The notes below the pieces were generated by a model. The model saw nothing but the letters and a program-made list of their open reading frames with translations. It ran no database searches and was not told where the DNA came from. DNA of 62,486 bases from Bryobacterales bacterium. Its GTDB lineage: Bacteria > Acidobacteriota > Terriglobia > Bryobacterales > Bryobacteraceae. The DNA is taken from the NCBI GenBank assembly GCA_020846745.1, contig JADLDI010000080.1, positions 1 through 62,486 on the forward strand, written 5' to 3'. Every line of letters begins with the position of its first letter. Positions within the stretch are counted from its first letter, which is position 1. Of this stretch, positions 26,855 through 35,144 are shown in pieces. The position numbers and the translations under genes are program-made.

Positions 26855-29479
26855 TTACCAGCCGAACTGCATGCCTAAGCGGAACGTGCGGCCATCGTTC
26901 AGGGTGTTGGTGATGACGCCGAAGTTGTAGTTGGTTAATTCAAAACCCGGTTCCGCAAATTGGGGGGTGTTGAGGAAGTTAATGGATTCGGCGCGGATGG
27001 TCAGGCGGCGGTCGCTGCCCACAGAGAAGGTCCGGGCGAGGGCGGCGTTGACGTTATAGATACCGCCTTTGCGGAACGTGTCGCGCCCGAGGTTGCCGCC
27101 GAATTCGTCGGTGGGTTTGGGATAGGAGAAGGCGGTGCGGGGCAGTAGGGCGACGCTGGTATCGGGGTTGCCGATGGTGCGGCCGAGGATGCCGGGGTCG
27201 ATGAGGTTGGGGCGGTCCTGGCCATTGCCGTCGACGTTGCCGTAACCGGGGCCGTCGGAGCCGGTATAGACGTTGAAAGGCGTGCCGGACTTCAGCAGGA
27301 TGACGGAGGAGAGCGTCCAATTGCGGAGCCAGCGGCCGGCGCCGTTACCAAGCGCATAGCTGGACCGGATCAGGAATGAGTGCGGCTGGTCGAAAGTGGA
27401 AAGGCCGCGCATGTCCTTCTGCTGGTCGTACTCGGACTGCGAGCGCGAATTGCGGGAATCCTGATCGTAGGCGGTGTTGGTGTAGGCGGAGCCGAGGTCC
27501 ATCGCCTTTGAGAACCAGTAAGAGGCATCGACACTGAGGCCGCGCCAGCGCGGGACCACCAGGGTCACGCGGGCGGCATCGAAGTAACCGCGGGAACCGT
27601 TGATGACCAGGCGCTTTTCCGCGAAATCGGGGTCGGGACGGCGCTGGTTGATTGTGGCGGTGGTTTGGGCGATACCGTTCACCGGGTGGGCGCGGTTCAA
27701 GTACCACATCAACAACAGCTTGTGCGAGCGGCTGCCGACGTAACCGAACTGGAGACGCCACTTACTGTTCCAGTCAGGCTCCCAGGCGAAGTTGTACTGG
27801 TGGGAGTAGGGCGTGCGCAGGTCGGGCGAGAGCAAATAGAGATTGCCGAGGGCTTTGGGCGCGTCGCCCGCTTGGGTGCGGGACTGTAGCGGGTTAACGA
27901 GGTCGGGCGCGGTGACGACAATTTTCACGCTACCGGGCGGCGAAAAGCGGACCTGCTGAAAGGTTACGGGGAAGATCTCGCCGTAGTGCAAGCCGTAAGA
28001 GGCGCGGATGGTGCCGAGGCGGGCCTTTCCAGGACGCCAGGCGACACCGAACTGCGGCGCGAGGTTGTTACAGTCGCAAGGATACGGAATGTCGTTGCGG
28101 TAGTAGACCTCGTGCGGGGTGGTTACGGGCTGGTAGCGGAGGCCGTAAGTGATCTGCAGGGTGGGGCTGACGCGCCAGGTGTCGCCGGCATAGAACTGCA
28201 GGTCCCAATTGCGGAAGCCGCGATGAATATCGCCTAAAGAAACGATGTACTGGGTGGGCAGGCCGAGGCGGAAGTTGGTGATCGCGTCGCGGCCGAAATC
28301 GTTGCCGAACGAGAGGACGCCGCGGTGAGCATCGGTCTCTTTGCCGTTGAGCTGGCGGCGGAGGGTGGAAAGGCCGATGTTCCAGTTGTGCGAGCCGGAG
28401 GAGCGGCGAAGCTGGGCGCCGTAGCGGAACATATTAAGGGCACGGTCGATGGGAATGGTCGCGAGGGGGCCCAGGCTGGTGAGTCCGGAGACGGAGACCA
28501 TAGGGCCGACGGCATTCTTTTCGGGAACGAGCAGGGAACCGATGCGGTCGAAACCCACGGTGGCCTCGACAATGTTCTTTCCCCAGTTGCGAATCCACGA
28601 CAGGCGCGCGCGATGGTTGCGGGTATCGGTATTGGGATTTTGCCCGGCGACTAACTGAAACGCTTCGACGTGTTGATAGGTGAAGCCATAGAGCGCCACC
28701 AGGCGCCCCCACGTCTGTTCCGGCGCGTCGATGCGAGCGTTGAGGTTATCGTTATTAATCGTTTGCGGGGCGTTGGTGTTGAGCGCCCGCTCGTTGATGT
28801 CGGTGCGATTGGGCAGTTGGCGCGGAAAGGCGTCGAGGAAGCGCTGGACGAGGATGCGGGACGCCGGATCGGCGGTGAGGGCGGTGCGTTCGTCGGGCTT
28901 GGGAACCAGCACGTTGCCGTTCACCTGGCCGCGGAGTCTCTGCTGCGAAGCGTCGATCTGGAACCAGCGGCTCATGAACGAAAAGCCGTAATCGTTTTCG
29001 CGCGCCGGCTGCACGGCCCCGACCTGGAAGAACGATCGCGCGGAGAAGATGCTGTTGAGGTGATTCCAATAGACATTCCCGTGATACGAGCGGCGGGTGG
29101 CCGGCGCCAGGTGAATGGTCGCGGAGGGAGCGTTGCCGAACTCGGAACCGAAGTAGTTCCGCTCGGCGCGAAATTCCGGGACGATGGTGGCGGTGATACC
29201 GAGGCGGACGTTCAGTTCCTTCAGCGCGTTGTTGTCGACGAGGTTGAACTGAACATTCTCGTTGCGGCGCGATTCGCCGGCACTGGTATCGGTTTTGCCG
29301 AGTAAGTTGAGTTCGACGCGTTTGTTGGCATCGGCGGGGGCAGATTCGTCGGCCTTAGCGTCTGGTGGTTTGACCTCAGCGGCGGCCGGGGCCGTGGCGG
29401 TTGCGGGTTTGGTGGGTAGCGGTTCAGCTTCTTTAGTCGGGCCTTGCCAGAGTAGGAACGAAAGAAAAAGAAGATACAT
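26855..29479 (-). CDS. Plugless TonB-receptor-like outer-membrane barrel
   Basis: 874 residues from ATG 29479, where a signal peptide starts (MYLLFLSFLLWQ). The ORF extends 13 codons further. A Pro/Ala/Lys-rich linker covers 20-60, then a short conserved segment (VELNLLGKTDTSAGESRRNE, ALKELNVRLGITAT), then an Oar-type barrel with typical strands (DLQFYAGDTWRVSPTLQITY; QTNAYD-like NTAYDQDSRNSRSQSEYDQQ) and the terminal LGMQFGW. No carboxypeptidase-regulatory domain and no full plug were found. The start overlaps the aldose epimerase stop (TGATG), so a carbohydrate-linked transport role is inferred. Confidence 0.75.
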   Translation of the reverse strand: MYLLFLSFLLWQGPTKEAEPLPTKPATATAPAAAEVKPPDAKADESAPADANKRVELNLLGKTDTSAGESRRNENVQFNLVDNNALKELNVRLGITATIVPEFRAERNYFGSEFGNAPSATIHLAPATRRSYHGNVYWNHLNSIFSARSFFQVGAVQPARENDYGFSFMSRWFQIDASQQRLRGQVNGNVLVPKPDERTALTADPASRILVQRFLDAFPRQLPNRTDINERALNTNAPQTINNDNLNARIDAPEQTWGRLVALYGFTYQHVEAFQLVAGQNPNTDTRNHRARLSWIRNWGKNIVEATVGFDRIGSLLVPEKNAVGPMVSVSGLTSLGPLATIPIDRALNMFRYGAQLRRSSGSHNWNIGLSTLRRQLNGKETDAHRGVLSFGNDFGRDAITNFRLGLPTQYIVSLGDIHRGFRNWDLQFYAGDTWRVSPTLQITYGLRYQPVTTPHEVYYRNDIPYPCDCNNLAPQFGVAWRPGKARLGTIRASYGLHYGEIFPVTFQQVRFSPPGSVKIVVTAPDLVNPLQSRTQAGDAPKALGNLYLLSPDLRTPYSHQYNFAWEPDWNSKWRLQFGYVGSRSHKLLLMWYLNRAHPVNGIAQTTATINQRRPDPDFAEKRLVINGSRGYFDAARVTLVVPRWRGLSVDASYWFSKAMDLGSAYTNTAYDQDSRNSRSQSEYDQQKDMRGLSTFDQPHSFLIRSSYALGNGAGRWLRNWTLSSVILLKSGTPFNVYTGSDGPGYGNVDGNGQDRPNLIDPGILGRTIGNPDTSVALLPRTAFSYPKPTDEFGGNLGRDTFRKGGIYNVNAALARTFSVGSDRRLTIRAESINFLNTPQFAEPGFELTNYNFGVITNTLNDGRTFRLGMQFGW

Positions 29480-30507
29480 CAGAAACCGCTCGGCCGAATC
29501 CGGAAACTCTCGCGCCACTCACCGCCGGCCGGTACGGATTGCAAGGGAAACTTGCCGGCATGGCCCAGATTGAAGACGTTTGTGACGCCGGCCATGGGTT
29601 CGAAGCAGATGAATTCCCGACCGGGCGGGGCGTAGATCACCGCCACCGGATACTTCGGACCGTACTCCACCGCGATGCGCTGCTTCGCCCCCTGAACCGA
29701 GAAGATCGCCCTCCCGTCGGCTTCGTGCTTGAGCGTGGTGAACACGTCATCGAGTTGAGTGCCGCGCAGAGGATAAGGGTCGGCCAGTTTGACGGGAGTC
29801 TTTCCGCCCGTTGGGACCAACTGAGGCGATAGCGTGACATGCTCGGATGCGGCGACGTGGACTTTCCAATCATCGCGCGGGGTGTCGGTCAACTGGTAAT
29901 AGGTGTGATAGCCGATGGAGATCGGCATCGGCTCGGCGGAGTGGTTGAGCAAGACGGTTTCTACTTCCAGCACGCCGTCGCGCAGGCGGTGGGTCATCTC
30001 GATGGTATGCGCAAACGGAAACTGCGCCATCCATTGAGGATGTTTCCAGAACTCCAGGCGGCTGGCCGTGACGGCGTCGTTTGGCGAAGCGCTGACGGTG
30101 GCGACGGTCCACGGAGCGTGCACCAGCAGGCCGTGGATGGGCAGCTTGTTGCCGTCGCGCCGGAAGTTATCGAGCGCATCGTTCAGCTTGTACTGCTTGC
30201 CGTTGGCCCAGTAGGTATCGCCATCGATGCGGTTGCACCATGGGGCGAGAAAGGGGTTTCCGCGCTGCGCCGGTTTGGCCTTCCATTCGGCGATGGTCTT
30301 ATAGGGGGACCACATGATCTGGTGGCCCTTCACCTTCATCGAATAGGCATTGTTGCCGAACGACGGAATGATGAGGACTTCCGTGTCGTGAGCGGCGTCG
30401 TGAAGGCGAACGACTTCGTTCCCTTCCACCTGCACACGTTCAGCAGTGTAGTTGGCGGCTGCAAGAGTCATGAGGGGGGCTAAGGCGGCGGCGAGAGCGC
30501 GCACCAC
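29479..30507 (-). CDS. Exported aldose 1-epimerase
   Basis: 342 residues from GTG 30507, where a signal peptide begins (VVRALAAALAPLMTLAAA). The frame is open to 30552 without a signal-like start. It has the GalM-family beta-sandwich with a His in KLPIHGLLVHAPW, a second in ISIGYHTYYQL and a Glu in PGREFICFEPM near the C-terminus, matching the catalytic His/His/Glu pattern. It interconverts alpha and beta anomers of sugars, here probably outside the cytoplasm. It heads a four-gene leftward set. Confidence 0.82.
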   Translation of the reverse strand: MVRALAAALAPLMTLAAANYTAERVQVEGNEVVRLHDAAHDTEVLIIPSFGNNAYSMKVKGHQIMWSPYKTIAEWKAKPAQRGNPFLAPWCNRIDGDTYWANGKQYKLNDALDNFRRDGNKLPIHGLLVHAPWTVATVSASPNDAVTASRLEFWKHPQWMAQFPFAHTIEMTHRLRDGVLEVETVLLNHSAEPMPISIGYHTYYQLTDTPRDDWKVHVAASEHVTLSPQLVPTGGKTPVKLADPYPLRGTQLDDVFTTLKHEADGRAIFSVQGAKQRIAVEYGPKYPVAVIYAPPGREFICFEPMAGVTNVFNLGHAGKFPLQSVPAGGEWRESFRIRPSGF

Positions 30508-30510
30508 GCC

Positions 30511-30516
30511 ATTATA
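30511..30516 (-). promoter_or_regulatory. TATAAT box just before the aldose epimerase start
   Basis: A perfect TATAAT (minus strand) ends 3 bases before the first GTG and 6 before the second. If used as a -10 box, the transcript would have essentially no leader. No clear -35 was identified, so this may be chance. Confidence 0.25.
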
Positions 30517-30588
30517 CCGGGGGCGGAACCGGCTAGCGGAGGATTTGAGCATGTTTGAGCGTGGGTGGTTTGTGGCCGGTTATCTGGA

Positions 30589-30890
30589 TTAACGTTTAGC
30601 CATGTCGTAAGTGGGGTCCAAATTGGGTTCGTTCCGCACGGATTCTTCGAGGGCGGTTGGCAGCATCGTCGCGTATTTCGGCGGCTACGGACGGGGGGGA
30701 AGTGGGTGAGGATGTCCACACCGCTCGCTTGCGAGTCTGAGAAGATTGGGCCCGCGCCCTGACGGTTGCGGTTCTGTTTCGGGGGAGGTGCGAGGTGGGG
30801 AGTTCGTTTCGCAAAGCGTTGAATTCTAAGAGCGAGTAGAGTTCGGCTTAGGTCGTAGAGTTCGTTTTGAAAATCTAGCGCACGGAGCAT
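30589..30890 (-). pseudogene. Decayed copy of the GPRTEEGK-family gene
   Basis: The minus strand reproduces the tail of the gene at 1-239: GACATCCTCACCCACTTCC, then the GTCCGTAGCC stretch, the GTGCGGAACGAACCCAAT stretch and AAACGTTAAT at the end. It is broken. A C-run has seven C where the first copy has six, shifting the frame after DILTHFPP. About 56 bases are deleted after GCTGCCAA. The segment before the shared block also differs in length. The N-terminal half seen at 62273 is missing. Upstream sequence MLRALDFQNELYDL may be a remnant of the middle of the gene. Confidence 0.75.
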
Positions 30891-30972
30891 GTTCTAGCGG
30901 GCGGTCGTGGTAGTTGCCGGGGGCGGGGCATGGTCTAGGAATGGCGCCGCGTTTTTTTTGTATCCTACCGCT

Positions 30973-31923
30973 ATGCCTGTAATTGACCGGAATGAAAGTT
31001 CGCGGCGTGCGGCCCTTGGGGCTATCGGCGGCGCGGCGGTAGCGGCGGCCATGCCGGCTGCCGGCGGCGAGCGGTACCGGCTTGGTGTGATGTCGCAGAT
31101 GTACTCTGCCTTGCCGCTCGACGAAGCAATGGCGCGTATTCGCAAGATTGGCTATCGCTACATCTGCCCGGCGCCGAAATTCGCAGGTGAGGCGGTATTT
31201 TCGGCCGACGCGGCGCCGGCGCAGCGTAAAGAATTTCAGCGCCGGATGCGCGATGCGGGCGTCACCCCGTTCATCAGCCTGGGCGGATTCGGAACCGAGC
31301 CGCATAAGGAGGGCGCACTGCCGAAGTATTTGGCGCAACTCGACCTGTGCGCGGAGTTCGGCATTCCGGTAATGGTCGGGGGCGGCCCATGGTACTACAC
31401 CAAATTCCCGACGGTTCCGAAGCGCGATAAGTTGTGGCAGGACGAGGTGGCGCAGTTCTTTGCGGCGATGGAGAAGGCGGTGCGGCATGCGGAGGCGATC
31501 AAAGTGACCATCGCACTGAAGCCGCACACCGGCATTACGGCGCGTGCGAAGGATTGTATCGATGTGGCGAAACGGATCCAGTCGCCCAATTTCAAGATTG
31601 CCTGGGATGCGGGCAACGTTTCGTTTTACGAAGGCATCTACCCCGACCCGGACCTGCCGGATTTGGCGCCGCTGGTGAAGGCGGTGTGCATCAAAGATCA
31701 CTTGGGCAATCGCGGTGAGGCGAATTTCCCGGTTCCGGGGCAGGGGCAGATCGATCATGAGGGCATGTTCCGGACGCTGTTCAGCGCGGGGTTCAGCGGA
31801 CCGCTGGCGATTGAACGTGTCGATGCCCGGGAAGGGAAGAGGACCTCGCCCGAGATGGTGGATCAACGGCTGACGCAAGCCTTCGAGTACCTGACACCGC
31901 TGCTTGATAGGGTGACAGCCTGA
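30973..31923 (+). CDS. Exported sugar phosphate isomerase/epimerase-like TIM barrel
   Basis: 316 residues from ATG 30973. The frame is open to 30907. A Tat-like leader (NESSRRAALGAIGGAAVAAA) precedes an AP-endonuclease-2/xylose-isomerase-like barrel: MARIRKIGYRYICPAPKFAG, IALKPHTGITA (metal-site region), IAWDAGNVSFYEG, AVCIKDHLGNRG and GPLAIERVDA. The His/Asp/Glu residues in these strands are those expected to hold the metal. Members isomerise or epimerise sugars. The actual substrate is unknown. Possibly co-transcribed with the mannonate dehydratase-like gene 82 bp downstream. Confidence 0.8.
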   Translation: MPVIDRNESSRRAALGAIGGAAVAAAMPAAGGERYRLGVMSQMYSALPLDEAMARIRKIGYRYICPAPKFAGEAVFSADAAPAQRKEFQRRMRDAGVTPFISLGGFGTEPHKEGALPKYLAQLDLCAEFGIPVMVGGGPWYYTKFPTVPKRDKLWQDEVAQFFAAMEKAVRHAEAIKVTIALKPHTGITARAKDCIDVAKRIQSPNFKIAWDAGNVSFYEGIYPDPDLPDLAPLVKAVCIKDHLGNRGEANFPVPGQGQIDHEGMFRTLFSAGFSGPLAIERVDAREGKRTSPEMVDQRLTQAFEYLTPLLDRVTA

Positions 31924-32005
31924 TCGACTTTTGAGCGCACATAACGCGCCCAGCCACAGCGGCGTTGGGCGGCGGCTCGCCCGTGGTTGAACTATTCTCT
32001 TAAGA

Positions 32006-33091
32006 ATGAAGCGCAGACATTTCGGCGGATCGCTGATTGGGGCCGCCGCTGCCCCCTCGCCCGTCGCCGCGGCTGCTGCCAAGCCCCGGCACAATACGCT
32101 GATGCACGTTGGCGGCGATTATCACAGCGTGGCGGGCGCTGAAATCACGTCGCGAGAAAACCTCGAGTACAACTTGCGGTACGGGGTGCGGCACCTGACA
32201 GCGCAGATACGCAAGAAGTCGCTCGAGGGCGCTTGGGACGCCGACGAGTTGAAGCGAATGCGCGATAACTGCGACCGCCTGGGAGTAGTGTTTGAGGCGA
32301 TCCGCATGGACCCGGATTACATCACCATGCGCCCCGGCGCCGAGCGCGACCGCATGATCGAGACGATCGCCGGTAACATCGCGAAGGCAGCGCAGGTGGG
32401 TGTCAAGGTAATAACTTACCACTGGACAGTCATCCCAATTCGCCGCAACGCGAAGACAACCGGACGCGGCAATGTTACCTATGCCGGATTCCGGCTGGAA
32501 GATCGGTGGCAGGACCTGCCCCCGACTAAGTCCGGGCGTGTGACCAGTGATGAATACTGGGAACGCATCACTTACTTTTTGACTAAGCTCGTTCCCGTAG
32601 CCAAGCAACACGACGTGAAACTGGCGTGCCACCCCTACGACCCGCCAGGGCTGCCGTTCGGCTATCAAGGCGCTGATAACTGGGATTCGCCGGCGGTGTT
32701 CGCCGCCGTCAAGCGTTACGAATCGATCGTCGATAGCCCTTATAACGGCTTTCAGCTCTGCCTTGGTACCGCGGCGGAAGGGTTGAAAGATCCAAAGAAG
32801 GAGATTCTTCCCATCGTCCGTTACTTAGGAGAACGGGGGAAGATCCACCAGATCCACATGCGCAACATCAAAGGCGGACTGCATGGTTTCGAAGAGGTGT
32901 TTCCCGATGAAGGCGAAATGAACTTCTTTGAAGTCATGCGCATCCTGCGGGATACGCAGTTTGGGTGGTCAATCTGCCCCGATCACATGCCGCATCACGG
33001 GGACGATCCGAAGGGATTGCAATCGTTCGCATTCGGCTACGGCTACATCAAAGCTCTTATCCAAGCGGTGAATAGTGAAGTTACATTCTAA
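32006..33091 (+). CDS. Exported mannonate dehydratase-like protein (UxuA family)
   Basis: 361 residues. A Tat-like start (KRRHFGGSLIGAAAA) is followed by a TIM barrel with UxuA-type boxes: LACHPYDPPGLPFGYQGA (metal His), FQLCLGTAAEGL (Cys), KIHQIHMRNIKGG (His) and WSICPDHMPHHGDDP (Asp-His). UxuA removes water from D-mannonate to give 2-keto-3-deoxygluconate in uronate catabolism. The export signal suggests either a periplasmic variant or a different substrate. No other uronate genes are adjacent. Confidence 0.8.
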   Translation: MKRRHFGGSLIGAAAAPSPVAAAAAKPRHNTLMHVGGDYHSVAGAEITSRENLEYNLRYGVRHLTAQIRKKSLEGAWDADELKRMRDNCDRLGVVFEAIRMDPDYITMRPGAERDRMIETIAGNIAKAAQVGVKVITYHWTVIPIRRNAKTTGRGNVTYAGFRLEDRWQDLPPTKSGRVTSDEYWERITYFLTKLVPVAKQHDVKLACHPYDPPGLPFGYQGADNWDSPAVFAAVKRYESIVDSPYNGFQLCLGTAAEGLKDPKKEILPIVRYLGERGKIHQIHMRNIKGGLHGFEEVFPDEGEMNFFEVMRILRDTQFGWSICPDHMPHHGDDPKGLQSFAFGYGYIKALIQAVNSEVTF

Positions 33092-33140
33092 GCTCAACGC
33101 TCTCGCCAAGGCGGAAAGACGCAAAGACGAAAAGCAATGC

Positions 33141-33169
33141 GGGAGCGAGCCTGGTGGATGGTCGCTCCC
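33141..33169 (+). terminator. Hairpin between convergent genes
   Basis: GGGAGCGA (33141-33148) and TCGCTCCC (33162-33169) form a perfect 8-bp stem with a 13-base loop between the mannonate dehydratase-like gene and tpiA. The T-tract is poor (CTTGCG), so it may be a weak or factor-aided terminator for either strand. Confidence 0.4.
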
Positions 33170-33187
33170 TTGCGTGTGGAGGACGAG

Positions 33188-33937
33188 TTAGAAGTTGACG
33201 ATGAGCGAGAAGTCTTCCGGCTTCAGGCTGGCGCCGCCGACCAAAGCTCCGTCGATGTCGGGCTGAGCCATCAGGTTTTTGACGTTTGCGGGTTTCACGC
33301 TGCCCCCATAGAGGATGCGGACGGCTTGGGCGGCTTCTTCGCCAAATGCGCCGCGCACCTGGTCGCGGAGGAACTTATGCGCAGCGGCGGCCATGTCGGG
33401 AGTGGCGGTGCGGCCGGTGCCGATGGCCCATACAGGTTCGTAGGCGATCACGATTTTGGCGAACTCGTCGGGGCGCAGCGCGCCCAAGCCGCCTTTGAAC
33501 TGGGTAGCCAGAACGTCTTCGGTGCGGTTGCTTTCGCGTTCGTCGAGCGTTTCGCCCACGCACACGATGGGCTGCAGGCCTGCCTCAATGGCGGCGGTGG
33601 TCTTTTTGAAAACGGTGGTGTCGGTTTCGCCGAAGTATTGGCGGCGTTCGCTATGGCCGATGATGACGCTGCGGCAGCCAACGGCTTTCAGCATCGGAGC
33701 GGATACCTCGCCGGTGAAGGCGCCCTCTTTCTGCCAGTAAACGTCCTGTCCGCCGACGCCCACTTTCGAACCTTGCGTCGCGGCGACGGCGGCGGGGATA
33801 TTGACGAACGGCGGGCAGATCAGGATCTCGCAGTGGCTGGCGGCGGCCACCATCGGCAGAAAACGTTCGCAAAAAACCGTGGTTTCCGCGGCAGTTTTGA
33901 ATAACTTCCAATTGCCAGCCATCAATGGTACACGCAT
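33188..33937 (-). CDS. tpiA: Triosephosphate isomerase
   Basis: A 249-residue cytoplasmic glycolytic enzyme converting dihydroxyacetone phosphate and glyceraldehyde 3-phosphate. The active site is visible: Asn-Trp-Lys in AGNWKLFK (Lys11), His near 96 in VIIGHSERRQYFGE, Glu near 167 in AYEPVWAIGTG, and the phosphate-binding ILYGGSVKP. Normal length. Last gene of the leftward yebC-ruvC operon, 7 bp after the phosphodiesterase gene. Confidence 0.96.
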   Translation of the reverse strand: MRVPLMAGNWKLFKTAAETTVFCERFLPMVAAASHCEILICPPFVNIPAAVAATQGSKVGVGGQDVYWQKEGAFTGEVSAPMLKAVGCRSVIIGHSERRQYFGETDTTVFKKTTAAIEAGLQPIVCVGETLDERESNRTEDVLATQFKGGLGALRPDEFAKIVIAYEPVWAIGTGRTATPDMAAAAHKFLRDQVRGAFGEEAAQAVRILYGGSVKPANVKNLMAQPDIDGALVGGASLKPEDFSLIVNF

Positions 33938-33944
33938 TAGTTAG

Positions 33945-35144
33945 TTAGTCCTTTCCAAATGGAACGTCGAGCACGCGGGCGAGCCGCCCGGCGATCGACA
34001 ACATGTCGATTTCTCCCAGCATGGCGCGTTGAACGCCAGGGCCCCAGAGTAAGTAAGTCGAACGGTAATCGCCGCGAGTGGGCCAGAAGCCGTGGCTGCC
34101 GGACGGTTTCGCTTTCGGTCCGCTTGACGCTTTCTCCGTTCGCGTCAGTTCGGTGTGCGGCGGCGCCTCAAAGGCGGCGAGCGGTTTCTCCACTCCGGGC
34201 AGGAATCGCTCCCACTCGGAAGCGGGGATCTCGCGAAAACCGGCTTGTTTCCGGAAGGCCTCGGCCACCGCCGGATCGTTGGTAGTGAGGTGAGTTCCGT
34301 AGGATTGTAATTGGCCGGTTACTCCGGCATGTTTCAGCAAGTCCCAGGGATTTGCCACCTTATCGATACGTTCGAAGCCGTGATCGGACACGAGCGCGAG
34401 CGCCATGCCGTTGGGCATCGCGGCAACGATGCGGGCGAGATAGTCGTCCAGTAACTCGAGCATCGCCTTGGCATGCTGCGTGAACGGGCCGGCCTGGTGC
34501 GCTTCGGCGTCGTGATCGATTAAGTGGACCAGCATGAGGTCCGGCTTGTGTTCCTGCAGGATAAACATCGCGGCGGTGGAGCGTGTGCGGTCGTCCACCC
34601 ACTGCGTGGCGACCGACGGGTACCTGGCCGCCATGCGGTCCACCAAGCCGGGTGTCGATTTCTCGACGCTCGCTTCCCAATCCATGCCGGCGCCCTGCTT
34701 GCGCTTGTAGTGTTCGGGGAAATCGTAATCGATCGCAGAGCCGACAGTTACCGGCCAGTGGACGGCGCCCACCGTTTTGCCGGCCTTCTTGGCCGCATCC
34801 CACAGCGTAGGCACTTTGAGGAACGAGGAAAACCAGTAGCGCTCGCCGTTAGCTTGATTGTTATCGACGATGCCGTGGATTTGCGGTGCAACGCCCGTCA
34901 TCATCGACGTGTGCGACGGGAAGGTGACGGTGGGCATCACGCCGATCACTCCATGGTCCGCCCATTGCGCTTGGGCGAGAAGGCGGCGGAGGGTGGGGAT
35001 CTTCAGGCCCAATTCATCGCGGTCGCGGAGATAGCGGTGGTCCAGGCCATCGATAGAAACCACCAGCAGTGGACGGCCCCACGCGGCGGAGCAACTAAGT
35101 AAGAGAAGAAAGAAAGCTTTCGCCATGCGCGATTTGAGTTCCAT
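33945..35144 (-). CDS. Exported type I phosphodiesterase/nucleotide pyrophosphatase-like protein
   Basis: 399 residues. A signal peptide follows the ATG at 35144 (AKAFFLLLLSCSAAWG). GGAG four bases upstream supports this start over the ATG at 35126. Alkaline-phosphatase-superfamily motifs are VVSIDGLDHRYL (metal Asp), VMPTVTFPSHTSMMTG (Thr nucleophile) and MALALVSDHGFERID (metal Asp-His). It would cleave a phosphodiester or pyrophosphate bond in the periplasm. The start overlaps the deoB 3' end by about 50 bp. Confidence 0.88.
   Translation of the reverse strand: MELKSRMAKAFFLLLLSCSAAWGRPLLVVSIDGLDHRYLRDRDELGLKIPTLRRLLAQAQWADHGVIGVMPTVTFPSHTSMMTGVAPQIHGIVDNNQANGERYWFSSFLKVPTLWDAAKKAGKTVGAVHWPVTVGSAIDYDFPEHYKRKQGAGMDWEASVEKSTPGLVDRMAARYPSVATQWVDDRTRSTAAMFILQEHKPDLMLVHLIDHDAEAHQAGPFTQHAKAMLELLDDYLARIVAAMPNGMALALVSDHGFERIDKVANPWDLLKHAGVTGQLQSYGTHLTTNDPAVAEAFRKQAGFREIPASEWERFLPGVEKPLAAFEAPPHTELTRTEKASSGPKAKPSGSHGFWPTRGDYRSTYLLWGPGVQRAMLGEIDMLSIAGRLARVLDVPFGKD

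Noticed and set aside
33091..33140. CGCCAAGGCGGAAAGACGC stretch as a dispersed repeat
   Set aside because: It resembles common intergenic repeats, but I found no second copy in this window.
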